From Letharia columbiana (lineage: Eukaryota; Ascomycota; Lecanoromycetes; Lecanorales; Parmeliaceae): DNA of 64,000 nt. Positions 49,836-61,587 of this stretch are shown here, piece after piece. The stretch spans positions 244,001 to 308,000 of the forward strand of contig NW_023501054.1 of assembly GCF_014066305.1 (NCBI RefSeq). The letters run 5' to 3'. Numbering within the stretch: the first letter of the stretch is position 1; the number at the start of each line of letters is the position of its first letter. A model generated the notes under the pieces. It had not been told where the DNA came from. It made no database searches and worked only from the letters and a program-made list of their open reading frames with translations. A program made the position numbers and the translations under genes.

Positions 49836-50906
49836 ATAAATAATATAAATAATAAATTAAGTAATCTTCTTTATTACTTTTAGAGAAATTTTCTTTATTA
49901 CTCTATCTTATAGAGTTTTTATATATTTTATATTAATTATATAGCGATCTCGCTATAATTAGAATATAATAAAATAATTATTAAAGCTAACTATCGATTA
50001 TATATCTTTTATAATTACTTTAATTAATTAACGATTTATATTATAAAATTTAATAACTAGATTATAAACTTAATTTAAATATTACTCTTAATATTTTACT
50101 TAGATAGATTCTTCGATATCGTATAATACTATATCTCTAATATTTATTTAAATCTACTTCTTAATATTAATTAAGAGAATAAAAAACTCGCGAATCTTTT
50201 CTTCGTTTATATAAAAATTAATATAAAATATTAAGGCGATAGAATTATCGTAGTCTTAAAAAAATATAATCGTGGGGTAAAAATAATTAAGATATTATAT
50301 ATTAGATATCTTAATAATACTTATCTTCTTATAACTCGAATCGCGATAATAATTATTATTATACTTTTAGCGATGTTCTTATATATTCTATATTTTAATT
50401 AATTTAAATTTTTTAATAATTAATTACTTTATTAATATTAAACTTTAGAAGTATTAGATAAACTTATATAATTAAATATAAATAGATTTAGAGTTATTAA
50501 TATATATAAAAGAATAAGATAAAATTAAGCTTAAAAATCTTAAATTTATACATATAATTAATTATAAATTTAGAGTTACTACGCTTTTTAATTAGATCGA
50601 CTAACTTATCGCGAATAAATAAATTAGCGTTCGTAAGATCGTTATTATTAAAAAAATAGATATACGTTATTAATATATAGAATAACTTTCTTATTTTCTA
50701 TTAAATTTTTAAGATTTTTTTTTAAATTATAGAACGAAATATAAGCTTTTAGATAAAAAAAGAATTTTTTAATTTAGTCTTATAATTATTAAAGCGTAAG
50801 AAATTTAAATATCGCTTATTAAAGTTCGCTCGATAGTCGAATAGCATTAATTAAATATATATTATATAATTTTAAAATAATATTTTTATTTTCTATTAGA
50901 ATTTTA

Positions 50907-53391
50907 TACGCTACGTAACGAGGCGAGATAAGACGAAGTTTTAGATATCTAATATTACCTCGCTTCTAGTTAAGATTTTAACGAGATAAGATTAAGTTAA
51001 GATAAGATTTTTCTATTAAGATAACGAGAGTATTTCGTTATCTCGCTAAGTCTATTAATTAGATTAGCTTAAGACTATTATTCTTATAATATTCTTATAA
51101 TACTTCTTTAATATCTCGTAAATATAATTTTATATATATTCTAAGTATCTTTCTAAGTATTTATATCTTATACTCTAATTTAGATTATAATATCGTATTT
51201 TATAATATCTTTTATCATAGTTCTTAATATATAATATTAAATTTAAGAGAAGTCGCTTAGAGATACTTAGAGTTTATCGAGATAATAAGATATTTAATAA
51301 ACGCCGAGAGGTAATAAATTGTTTTCTTCGCACTATTATTTCGATTACTACTCTATTATATTAATATAATTTAATAAATATAGTCTAGATCTATTATATA
51401 GAGTCTAATATATTATTTTCTTTATAAAATTAGCTTACGTAATTTTCTTTATAATATAAAAAGATCTAATATACTTTATATTCTCCGCGTATCTTAAAAG
51501 TATTACCTCTATTTCTATTAGTCTCTTATTTAAAATCTTAATTTTAAATATTCTTATAATATATAAAGTACGTTTAAATAATCTTTAAGTCTTATTAATT
51601 ATAATTATCTTATAATATCTTTAATAATATAGAGATAGAGAAGGAATTTAGTCTTATTTAATAGATATCTCTTTCTTTTAATAACTCTATTATTATACTT
51701 TCGAGGAATTTCTAATACTCTTAAATAACTCTTATTAATTTATAAAGCTTAAAAGTATTTATAAGACTCTTTATTTAAATATTAGTAAATAAGAGTATTT
51801 AATTATAATTATAAACTCGCTAAGAAGTATATATAACTATTAAAATATTAAATCGATTTATTTTCTCTATATACTTATTATAATAATAGAAAAGCTTAAA
51901 AATCTTAAATTTCTTCTCTTAGATATTCTTCTTATTTTTTTTAAAAGTAGATAAAGTAATATAAGCATTTATATTAGTTTTACTAAGATATTTTTTTTTT
52001 AAAGATATAGTTATTAATCTCTTAAATACTATATTTAGTAATAAGTTCTAAAATAAGATTATTATCTTATTAAACTATTATAAGAATATTATTCTAAACT
52101 ATTATAGTAAGAACTTCATAGAGAATATTCTTAGTAAATATCTATTTTATCTCTATAAGTAATTTTAAAAGATTTCGTCGAGTAGACTTTATAATTCTAT
52201 ATATCGTAATTTTTTTATCTCTTAAAGTTATAGCTAGCTTCGAATAAGTAAAATAGTTATTTATAAAGAGAATAATATTTTTTAAAAGGATATTTATAGC
52301 TAATTTTAATATTATAATTAATATTTCTTTAAATTCTTTAATTTTTAATCTATCTTCTAATTTTTATATTAAGAAATATTATATATAATTATAGAGATAG
52401 CCTTTATTATTAATTATAAAGAGCTTATATTTTTTTTAATTAACTTATCTAAAGCTATAATAGAGTAAGATATATATCTTATCTTTTTAATTATATATTT
52501 ATTAATTATTATATAAAAACTCGATATTCTAAGAAAATCTTAATTCTTTCAAATCTCGCTAGTAAATAAAAGAAGTTTCTTATATTATATCGACTACTTC
52601 TATTAATCTATTTTAATAATTATAAGATTCTCTTAAATAAGATTTAAATAATATATATACTTTCGAAGAAGAATATAGCGATTTTAAGTTATTTTCTCTA
52701 TAATTATTAAAGCTATAGATATAATTTTATTAATTCTTTAATAGTTATAAATAGTAGAAAAATAAAAGATTCTTATATAGATTATAATAGCGACTAAGAT
52801 TTTTAGCTCTAATATTATTATAGAGTATTAATAAAAATCGCGAGAACTTTAAATAAAGATATATAAATTAATATTATCTCGAAGTATTTTTTAGATAATA
52901 ATAATTTATATAAAGTTAAATATAGTATATAAAGTAAGAAATATATTATTTAGAAGATAATTAATAACTATTTTATACTTAATTATTATTAATTAATACT
53001 CTAAAAATAATAAAATACGCTAAAGAAGATTATTATATTTTTTAAGAAATATCTATCTCTTATTAATTTTCGTAGCTTTTTTTTATTACTTTAAGATTTA
53101 ATCTAATTTATTCTTATTAGAAGTAAATAGAATAATAATTTAAAATATATTAAACTATTAATAATAGAGTTATTTAATAATTAAAATAAAGAAGCTATTA
53201 AATATAAGAGAAGAATCTCGATTAAATTTATTATCTCGGCGTCGGCGTTTATCGAATACCTCGAAATCTCGCTCTCGGGTCGGGGTGGGGTCGGGGTTTC
53301 GAGGAAACTCGAAACCCCGACCCGAAACCCCACCCCGACCCCGACCCCCCCCGAAACCCCGTCGAGGTCCCCCGCCCCGTTGCGCAGCGTA
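50907..53391. mobile_element. TIR DNA transposon with 8-bp target duplication (hAT-like), 2485 bp
   Basis: It interrupts foldback arm C exactly: GAATTTTA occurs at 50899-50906 and again at 53392-53399, and the arm sequence resumes after it. The first 20 bases TACGCTACGTAACGAGGCGA pair with the reverse complement of the right end (TACGCTGCGCAACGGGGCGG) with four differences, all transitions. An 8-bp duplication is characteristic of hAT (also P and some Merlin) elements. The interior is too mutated to show a transposase, so the superfamily is inferred from the duplication length only. Confidence 0.65.
53225..53391. repeat. GC-rich palindromic island in the AT block
   Basis: About 165 bp of G- and C-runs (GGGTCGGGGTGGGGTCGGGG, then CTCGAAACCCCGACCC and further CCCCGACC units) form inverted and tandem repeats ending in the right TIR of the 50907-53391 element. 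It shows none of the C-to-T decay around it. Confidence 0.85.
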
Positions 53392-54571
53392 GAATTTTAA
53401 GACTTTTTTTTAAATTATAAAATAAAATATAGGTTTTTAAATAAAAAAGAAATTTCTAAATTTAATCTTATAAATGTTTAAAGATAGAGAATTTAAATAT
53501 CGCTTATTAAAAACTTATTTATTTTATTAAAAATACTCTTTTATATAAACTTAGATAGTCGAGTAATAATAATTTAAATAAAATTCGAAACTATTTCGCT
53601 CCGTTCTCGATTTAAATCTATAAATCTCTCTCTCTAAAAAATCGTAAAAATGCAAAATCGTAAAATTATAAAATTCGTAAAGTTCGAAAAATTAATAATT
53701 ATTTTATAAATTATAAAAATAATAATAATAATAATTAATATAAAAGAACTATTATTAATATTAAAATTAATTTCTTATTAATTAAATTTAAATTAATTTA
53801 AAGTTAATTAATTTTTTAAAAACTTATTAATTATATAACTTCTCTTTTTACTATTAAAATCTTTTTAATTTTTTTTAAATAATAGAATATAACTTATACT
53901 TTTAAATAATTTATATTAAATTCGATCTTATAATTCTAAGTAAATCTTAAATTAAAAAAAATTCACTCTTCGAGAGTGGAATTCAATCTCGAAATTAGAT
54001 TTAAAAATTAATTACTTTTTATAAATTTAATTTATAGACTTAAACTTATATAGTAATATAAATATAATAATAGATATATATATATTTATATATAAATCTC
54101 GTAGTAAGATTAATTCTTATAGAAGTAAAAAGAAAAATAAGAGATATCGCTCTTTTAAGCTTTTATACTAAATCTATATATATTAAAAATCTTAATTTTA
54201 TTACGACTTCGTCTAATAGTCGAGCTTTCTTTAAAAATCTTAAATAATATTATCTTCTTTCTTCGAGAATTTATTTTTAAATTTATACTATATCTAAATT
54301 ATAGATATTTAAAAAAATTCTTAAAATTCTTTAAACTCTAGAGAGAATATAAGAGAAAGAGTTTTTTCTATATTAGCTATATATTAATATAATATTATTT
54401 ATATCTTTTTTAAAATATTAAATATTACTTTTAAATATTAAAATATTAATTTATAAACTTTAAAGACTACGTAATATATATACTCTTATTATACTTTTAT
54501 TAAATATCGTAAAGTAATTACTTATATAAAATCTATTATTAATAATTTATTATTTATTATTATTAAAACTA

Positions 54572-54603
<32 letters not shown>

Positions 54604-55643
54604 GATATATTATATTATCGCGTAATTTATATTCGCGAATATCTAGGTCTAAACTTATTATTAATAATAAGTTTAGGCCTATAAACTAAATTCATAGAAA
54701 GTAATTTATTTTTAAATCTGATATCGAGATTAAACTCGATTCTCGAACTTCGAAGAGTGAAAATATTTGAATTTAAGATTTACTTAGAATTATAAGATTA
54801 AATTTTTAAATTTTTAAATTATTAGAAAGCGTAGATTAAGTTCTATAATTAAAAAAAGTAGTAAAACTTTAATAGAAAAAAGAGAAGTTATATTAATAAT
54901 AGATTTCTAGAAAATTAATTAACTTTAAATTAATTTAAATTAATTTAATAAGAAGTTAATTTTAATATCTATTATAATTTTTTTATTTTAATTACTATTA
55001 TTACTATTTTTATAATTTATAAAAAACTTATTAGTTTTATTATTTTTTAACGAGGGAGATTAATAAATTCGAATTTTATTAAAGTTATTATTACTTAAGT
55101 ATTTAAACTTATATAAAAGAGTATTCTTATTAAAATAGATAAGTTTTAAATAAGAAATATTTAAATTCTCTACTTTTAAATATTTATAATACTTAATTTA
55201 ATAATTCTTTTTTATTTAAAAGCCTATATTTAATTCTATAATTTAAAAAAATCTTAAAATCTTAATAGAAAATAAAAAAGTTATTCTAAAATTAAATAAA
55301 TTATATCTATTTTTTAATTAGAGCTATCGAGCGAACTTCTATAAGCGATATTGAAATTTCTTACGCTTTAATAATTATAAGACTAAATTCTTTTATTTTT
55401 TTATTATTAAAAAGCGTAAGCTACGGGCTATAATTAAAAAAAAATTTAAATTTAATAGAAAATAATAAAGTTATTAAAGAATTAAAGATTAAATAAAAGA
55501 TTTTAATAACTATAAATATTAATTTATTTATTCGCGATAACTTAGTCGATTTAATTAAAAAGCGTAGCGAATTTAAATTTATAATTAATTATATATATAA
55601 ATTTAAGATTTTATATCTTAGCTCTATCTTATTCTATTATTAA

Positions 55644-56267
55644 TATATATAAAAGAATAAGATAGAGCTAAGCTTAAAAATCTTGAATTTATATATATAG
55701 TTAATTATAAATTTAGATTCGCTACGCTCTTTAATTAGATCGACTAAGTTATCGCGGATAAATAAATTAGCGTTCGCAATTATTAAAATCTCGCCCTCTC
55801 TTATTAAAAAAATAGGTGTACGTTATTAACATATAGAATAACTTTTTTATTTTCTATTAAAATTTTGAGATTATTTTTTTAAATTATAGAACGAAATATG
55901 GGCTTTCAGATAAAAAAATAATTTCTAAATTTAGTTTTATAATAATCAAAGCGTAAGGAGTTCGAATATCGCTTATCAAAGTTCGTTCGACAGCCCTAAT
56001 CAAAAAATAGGTATATATTATTTAATTTAAGAATAACTTTTTTATTTTCTATTATAATTTTAATATTTTTCTTTTAAATTATAGAATATAATATAGGCTT
56101 ATAAATAAGAAAAGAATTATTAAATTTAGTTATATAAAAATTTAAAGGCAAAGAATTTAAATATCGTCTATTAAAAGTTCGCTTATTAAATTTACTCGAT
56201 AGCTCTAATTAAAAAAAAAAAAATTATAAATTTATTTTATAGATCTTTACTCGTATATATTAATATA
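55644..56267 (+). mobile_element. foldback arm, head to head with element C
   Basis: Starts TATATATAAAAGAATAAGAT directly against the outer end of element C, forming a palindromic junction (GCTCTATCTTATTCT / AGAATAAGATAGAGC). It contains two copies of the roughly 205-bp core (near 55780-55990 and 56000-56210) and ends CTTTACTCG just before the TRIM-like element. No right partner is seen. Confidence 0.6.
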
Positions 56268-56272
56268 GTTAC

Positions 56273-57607
56273 TATTATAAGATATCTTAGAAATACTTAT
56301 AGAGTTACTAGCGTAGACTTAATATCGTATATATTTATTCTATAGATTATATAGATAATTAATATCTTTTATATTATATATATATATAAGTTAAATTATA
56401 ATAAATTTTTAATAATTAATAGTAATATCTTAAGATTTAATTTTACTTAATTTTATAATATAGTAGACGTCTCTATAAGCTACGTCTATATTATACGTTT
56501 ATATAAAGTTTATATTAATATTTAATAATATAACGCTTTAAGTCGACTCTCATATATACTTATTAATTATCGAGTACTATTTAATTAAAACCTCGTCTTA
56601 TTAATTCTTTTACTAGATCTATTAATATTATTATAAGTTTATACGCTAAGAGACTCGTCTTATTTATATTATAGCTATATATATATTTAAATATCTCTAT
56701 TATAGTCTATACTAGCTTTCATCGAGAATACGATTCTACTTTTTTATCTTCGAATCTTATTATATATTTACTATACGATCTTAATCTTTATAACTAAAAT
56801 AGTAACGATAGTTTATTTAATTTTCACGCTACTCGATTATCGAAATATCTATTTATACGTATAATATAGTAGAAAAAGAAGAATTAAAATTAGAAAACTC
56901 GACGTTAGTAATATAAAAGAAGATCTCTATAAGTTGTTTAGTTAGTTACTTAGTTAGCTTATTAAATATTATTAATCTTACTTACTTAGTTAAAGTAAGA
57001 GAAAAGAATACTATAGTAGAAAAATACGAAGAATATTACGAAGAAATTAAGCGATAGTAAGACTATTAGTATTAAGAATACGACTTAGCTCTTTACGATC
57101 TTATATTAAATTATTACTTAATAAGCGAAGAATATTACTATAATTTAGTCTATTATTCTTACTATATTAATATAATATATTATTATAATAAGTATATAAG
57201 AGAAGAATCTACTACGTCGATTATAGCTAATTAGATTTCTATAAAAGAAAGATTAAAAGAAAGATCGAATAATATATATTTAAACGAATTAAAATCGTTC
57301 GATATCTTACTTCGATATTATTTAAAAGATTTTACTACGATAGATAAGATTTATACTACTAATTAGCTCGATATCTTTATTTCTTTCTAGTATTTCGAAA
57401 ACTTATTTATATATATATACTTCTTATTATAAGAATATAGTATTTCTCTATTTTTTATAGATAATTATTATAAGATATCTTAGAAATACTTATAGAATTA
57501 CTAGCGTAGACTTAATATCGTATATATCTACTCTATAGATTATATAGATAATTAATATCTTTTATATTATATATATATATAAGTTAAATTATAATAATTT
57601 CTTAATA
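56273..57607 (+). mobile_element. TRIM-like non-autonomous LTR element (1335 bp)
   Basis: Two 142-bp LTRs (56273-56414 and 57466-57607) begin TATTATAAGATATC and end TTTTTAATA/TTCTTAATA. GTTAC lies immediately outside both ends (56268-56272 and 57608-57612). The interior is only 1051 bp, too short for a polymerase. Its plus-strand frame has stop-riddled Glu/Tyr/Lys-rich text (for example YLNELKSFDILLRYYLKDF, broken by stops nearby). The same LTR occurs alone at 43636-43779. Confidence 0.8.
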
Positions 57608-57612
57608 GTTAC

Positions 57613-58171
57613 TATAATATTAATATTAATAATTAAATAAACTATTAAGTTTTAAATATACTTATAACGTAAATATTTACTATAGAAACTATAATAACTT
57701 ATCAGCGATAGTAATTATCAGTAAGATTAAAAGCATCGGCAATTCGAGGAGCGCCTAAGTATAAAATAGGGGAGTCCCCGGCTCCCAGAGCCGAACTGCG
57801 CATATACCAGCTACTCATAGCGGAAGTTTTCCGCACCGGAGGGGGCAAGTCCAGTTACTCTACTAGGGGCCACCTGGGCCAAATCCGCAACTCGAACAGT
57901 CCCCCCAGGGCCCTGGCGTGCAAGATTTGGGGGTACTCGTACTGGCATACACTAACGCCTCTGCCTTTATTGCAACACCGCACCCCGCAGCAAGGGCTTG
58001 ATAGCAGGCATAGGCACCACGGCACGATTTGCTTGATTGGCGGAGTGATGTTTTTCTGAAGTCTGGTATCCATAGAACATTTACATCGTCTTCAACTCGC
58101 CATCGTCTACCCGCTACGAACATATTAAAACGTTCCCATCTCTCCCTCGGCTCCACTCTATCGCTTTACTC
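57613..58171. other. right border of the AT block and 3' flank of the hydrolase gene
   Basis: AT-rich sequence gives way at about 57715 to ordinary sequence rich in palindromic GC motifs (GGGGAGTCCCCGG at 57769). No gene is recognised. Confidence 0.45.
57821..57833. promoter_or_regulatory. CGG-N7-CCG palindrome, possible Zn2Cys6 binding site
   Basis: CGGAAGTTTTCCG has the inverted CGG triplets bound by fungal binuclear zinc cluster regulators. It lies downstream of the hydrolase gene rather than in the divergent promoter, so its relevance is uncertain. Confidence 0.25.
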
Positions 58172-59128
58172 CTATGCGGAACCAAGGGCAGCGGCTCCGT
58201 CTCGCTGCTCCTTTACAAACTCCCGCTGCTGCTGCCTGATCCACTCCGCGATCAAGTCATTGGTCTCCACGTCCTGCGGGATGCGATGGCCGCCGGGGTC
58301 ATTGATGACGAGGGCCTTGTCCGGGTCGCAGATCTTGAGCAACGGCTCCGCGAAGACCCGGAACATGTCCTTCACACCCATGACGTGGCACGTGGGCACG
58401 TTGACGACCTGGCCGTCCTCTTCGTACAGGACGGCGCGTGTGCCGTCCGCGGACATGGCGGGCGCGCCGATGTAGAAGAGGCCGCAGCGGAGATCGCTCC
58501 TCGTCCCGCCGGCGGCGCGGGACTGGAGGTCCTCGACGAGCAGGGTCGCGGCGACGGCGGCGCCTTCGGACACGCCGATGACGCCGTGGAAGGGCCCCTC
58601 GTCTTCGATGATGTTGTGCAGGTATTCGAGGGCGACGCTGACGCTCCAGGGCTCGGGGGCGATGTCCAGGTCTTCGTAGATGGGCGCGAGGTCGCGCTTC
58701 GCTTCCTCCACGTCGGTGTCTCGGATGTTTTTCAGATCGGGGACGCCGTGTTTTTCCACGTGGCGGTCGTAGCCGATGTCGAGGAAGGCGGAGTCCCATT
58801 GGAAGAATCGGAGGTGCGGGGGGCCTTCGAGCTGTTCTGCGAGCCAGGGTGGGGGCGGGGAGTCGAGGTATCCTTTGGCGAAGTGGAAGGTGATGTTCTC
58901 ATCGTCCGAGAGCTGTCTCAGGAGTCGATCTGGGTTAGGTGAGTGTTGGAGGTGGACCTTCCACTACGCCCTATGGGGACAAGCGGGGTGGATGGACGCA
59001 CTTATGGACCATTTCATTGTCTGCGAGGTTCGAGTTAGCTAATATGCCTGGACATCTTTTGTGACTGTGTGGCAGCAACTGCTTACATCCGGATTGCAGC
59101 ATGCGCCGTGGATACATAGGAACTTCAT
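58172..59128 (-). CDS. FSH-family serine hydrolase, 272 aa, possible polyketide-releasing thioesterase
   Basis: Exons 59087-59128, 59002-59020 and 58172-58929 (42, 19 and 758 nt) join in phase to 272 residues. Introns 59021-59086 and 58930-59001 both have GT-AG ends and CTAAC branches. It starts MKFLCIHGACCNPD, the usual FSH1-family first strand, and has the nucleophile motif GVSEG (Ser about 141). VMGVKDMF (Asp about 208) and GGHRIP (His about 235) complete an alpha/beta-hydrolase triad. LovG-type members of this family hydrolyse the finished chain from highly reducing PKSs. Divergent placement beside a PKS supports that role here, though it is inference. Length is normal for the family and the gene looks intact. 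Confidence 0.85.
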
Positions 59129-59156
59129 CTTTTCGAAGCCGTCGACTTCTCTTCCC

Positions 59157-59450
59157 CCTTCTCGATGGAACTTTGGGAACGTTTTCGAGCGTTGTTCAGT
59201 GTTGGGTGTAAGGAAGAGGTTTTTCGGAGCAGTGACTTCTTGATAGGACTTTAAGAACCTTCTAGAATTTTTCTAAGTGTTGGGTTTGAGGAGAAGGTTT
59301 CTTCAAGCAGTGACTTCTCGATGGGAGTTTAGGAACGTTCTAGAGCGTTGCTGAGTGTTTGATATGAGGAAAAAGATACCCAAAGTTACCCGAAGTCGTG
59401 TCTTCCCGACGTGAGTTTTGGAACGTATTGAAGAAAGGATTGCGAGATAA
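59157..59450. repeat. imperfect tandem repeat of about 80 bp, three to four units
   Basis: Units start CTTCTCGATGGAACTTTG (59157), CTTCTTGATAGGACTTTA (59234) and CTTCTCGATGGGAGTTTA (59312), with a weaker unit from about 59400. Each runs through GAACGTTCTAGAGCGTT-like text to GCAGTGA. Confidence 0.75.
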
Positions 59451-59549
59451 GCGCGAAGGAAAGAAAGGGTGTCCACGCGAGCAGTGCCAGGAGAGGGGGG
59501 TCCGTAATAAGATGCACAGAATGCCATTATCGAACGTGGTGAATGCGGA

Positions 59550-59790
59550 CATATGGTTGGCTTATGGCCGAGCAATGAGCATTTTGATGATCCACTTTGA
59601 TTTCGCATTTGCACACATGTTGATGGTGATGGCAAATGCAGATTGACTAATTGAGTGTGGTGGTAAACTGGAAATGTGGATGGCTTCCGACTAAGCAACG
59701 AGCATGTTGATGATACAAGATGCATCCGCTGATTGGACATGTGTGCATATGCTGAAGATGATATTTTGGCAATGAGGGTGGATGGTTGGG
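59550..59790. repeat. diverged tandem duplication of about 120 bp
   Basis: GGTTGGCTTATGGCCGAGCA at about 59555 and GGATGGCTTCCGACTAAGCA at about 59678 each precede a GAGCATNTTGATGAT phrase and a CACATG/ACATGTG motif. Confidence 0.5.
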
Positions 59791-60367
59791 GGGAAGGAGG
59801 TGTTGGTGGAGGTCCGGGAAAGTCGGCTTCGTGTAGATATCACCTTCCCGAACAGTCAAGCATCCTATTCCAACGTCTACCAGACATTTGGCGTTTAATA
59901 AAGCGCCACCAGCACCCAGGATTATTATAGGTTACCTGCATCAAGGTCCAACACCTTTCATCGCCACCGCTCTAAAACCTTCCCTTGTCGATGATTATTA
60001 TGAAGATTCTCCCAAGTGCCGCCAAAACTCGGATTGAAGTACTTACCATTCGGCAGTCTTCAACGCTATAGCCTTAACCCGTGATCATTATTGAATGATT
60101 GTGTATGTTCTGTCGAGCGCTTCATGATGCGCCCCAAATGTACCGACTTTCAATATAGACCATAGGTTGTGTGTGTATGGCTTTAGTCTGGACCAGTCCA
60201 GGCCTCCCAATCAATAGTCCGGCCCATGGGGGCGCCTTGACGTTGTCTCAGGTTGATCTGCAGAGTTGAGATATTTGGAGAAGAAAGAGTCTTATGTTTG
60301 GAAAGTGATGCGGCTCGGGATGAAATCTTTGGCGCCTGAACCCTCCAACCGGGAGTTTTCTCGTTTA

Positions 60368-60540
60368 CCTAGCACGCGGGTAGCAAAAAAGCCCATACAC
60401 CCTAGCCCGCAAACGGCTAGGAGAAGCGAGGCCCTCCACACTACGAACCACTATATTGTGGATGGCTGGGAGGAGCATGTAACTCAGAAATTCATTAACG
60501 AGCGTACGGGCTTTTTTTTTGCTACCCGCGCGTGCCTAGC
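60368..60540. mobile_element. short TIR (MITE-like) element of about 170 bp
   Basis: The left end CTAGCACGCGGGTAGCAAAA, continued to GCCC at 60394, is mirrored by GGGC at 60508 followed by T9 and GCTACCCGCGCGTGCCTAG ending 60539. A smaller CTAGCC/GGCTAG hairpin lies at 60402-60420. No clear target duplication is seen. Confidence 0.5.
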
Positions 60541-61587
60541 AAGAACAATCCCGGTTAGCAGGCGCGACCTTACTCGATCAAGCTAGCACAAAGTAACCTA
60601 ACGCCGGCAAAACGTTGTCGATCACCCTCGTATGACGCATCCTTGTTTACATGTCACTGAGTTGGTGTATAAGTTACAGAGTACAAAATTACACTCATCT
60701 CACTGTAGATGCAATGTCTTGTTGATGCTCATGTCTCATCGACCTGGAGGTAGAGACCACAGCACTCCTGATGCTCTAAACCCTCTAACATATGCCCCGG
60801 CATTGCCCTTATATTTCTCTCCTACAACCACTGGCCGGATGATGGCCATCCGTGTTGTTTTTATGCCTAACGTAGGCCCCAGGGACAGCAATACCATCCT
60901 CGCGGTACCAGACATCGGGCGCCTTGGGATCGGACACGTAATAGACTCGGCACCAGACTTGCTTTTGATCCTCCCTGACACCAGCCGATGCTGTTGGATG
61001 CAGCTATCTGAGTGCTGTTTTGAGTGCCATGCAGGCGAATGCGACCTTGACTTCATCCAATGAGGGGAAAAGGACATCCCATATCAACACAGACGGAGAT
61101 ACCGGGGCACGCCGTGGTTGCGTGGTTCAGGCTATGACTCGGCACACTCATCTCGCCCTATGAAGTTGGAGGGCATCGCAATCACCACATGCGCGTTTCT
61201 GGAACCTCACAGATCGATTCCATATCCCCGAGTTCTAACATGAAAGATCTGACCACCCACTCCGTCCCAATGGTTTGTTAGCTCGTGACCTGAATATCGG
61301 CCCAGCTCGGACAGTCGCCCTATTCGCTGCGAATACGCGATTACATCTAGCCTGCGGCAAGTCTTTCCTCATCATTTTCTAGCTTCCAGTCTTCCCACCC
61401 TGAATGCTCATCATCGCTCCCCCCCTTACACTCATCTGAGAGAGAGAGAAAGAAAGACGGAAACCGACCAGAAAGATGTTGAAAACGGGGCCTTTTCCAG
61501 CCCGGACTTGCCTTTAAGCGTTTGTAATCTGCCAGTTTGTCCTCAGAGGGCTGCATTTACTCAGGCTTTTAGAAGCCAGACCTAATC

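Larger units (their letters stand above)
50500..55643. mobile_element. foldback-like element C with arms of about 1 kb, split by a TIR transposon
   Basis: The left arm (50500-50906 continued at 53392-54060) is matched in inverted order by the right arm (about 54660-55643). Matching pairs include the 53400-53530 text against 55265-55130 and the 53760-53815 text against 54955-54905. A perfect palindrome (CTTATTATTAATAATAAG) sits near 54655-54680 at the inner end of the right arm. The loop is about 600 bp. The outer ends are the same TATATATAAAAGAATAAGAT-type sequence as elements A and B. Confidence 0.65.
35520..57715. repeat. 22 kb AT-rich, RIP-like block of nested transposons
   Basis: CpA and TpG steps are scarce, TpA is dense and long open frames are absent. 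Where two copies of a repeat can be compared, differences are transitions. These are the hallmarks of repeat-induced point mutation. Ordinary composition resumes abruptly at about 57715. No host gene is recognisable inside. Confidence 0.9.
59129..61587. other. 2.5 kb divergent intergenic region between hydrolase and PKS
   Basis: It should contain the promoters of both genes. It also holds two sets of tandem repeats and a short TIR element, listed separately. On the minus strand 60870-61075 shows coding-like text (VLFPSLDEVKVAFACMALK, a TAG, then VYYVSDPKAPDVWYREDG) that may be a gene relic. Confidence 0.45.

Noticed and set aside
43305..56267. CRISPR-like array suggested by repeated short motifs
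   Set aside because: Repeats are transposon arms and a 14-bp minisatellite without unique spacers, and the genome is eukaryotic.
58286..58942. 218-codon plus-strand open frame
   Set aside because: It is antisense to the intact, well-spliced FSH hydrolase and arises from GC-rich codon use on the other strand.
60632..61063. 143-codon plus-strand frame
   Set aside because: No domain is recognisable, and the minus strand of the same segment has more protein-like though broken text.
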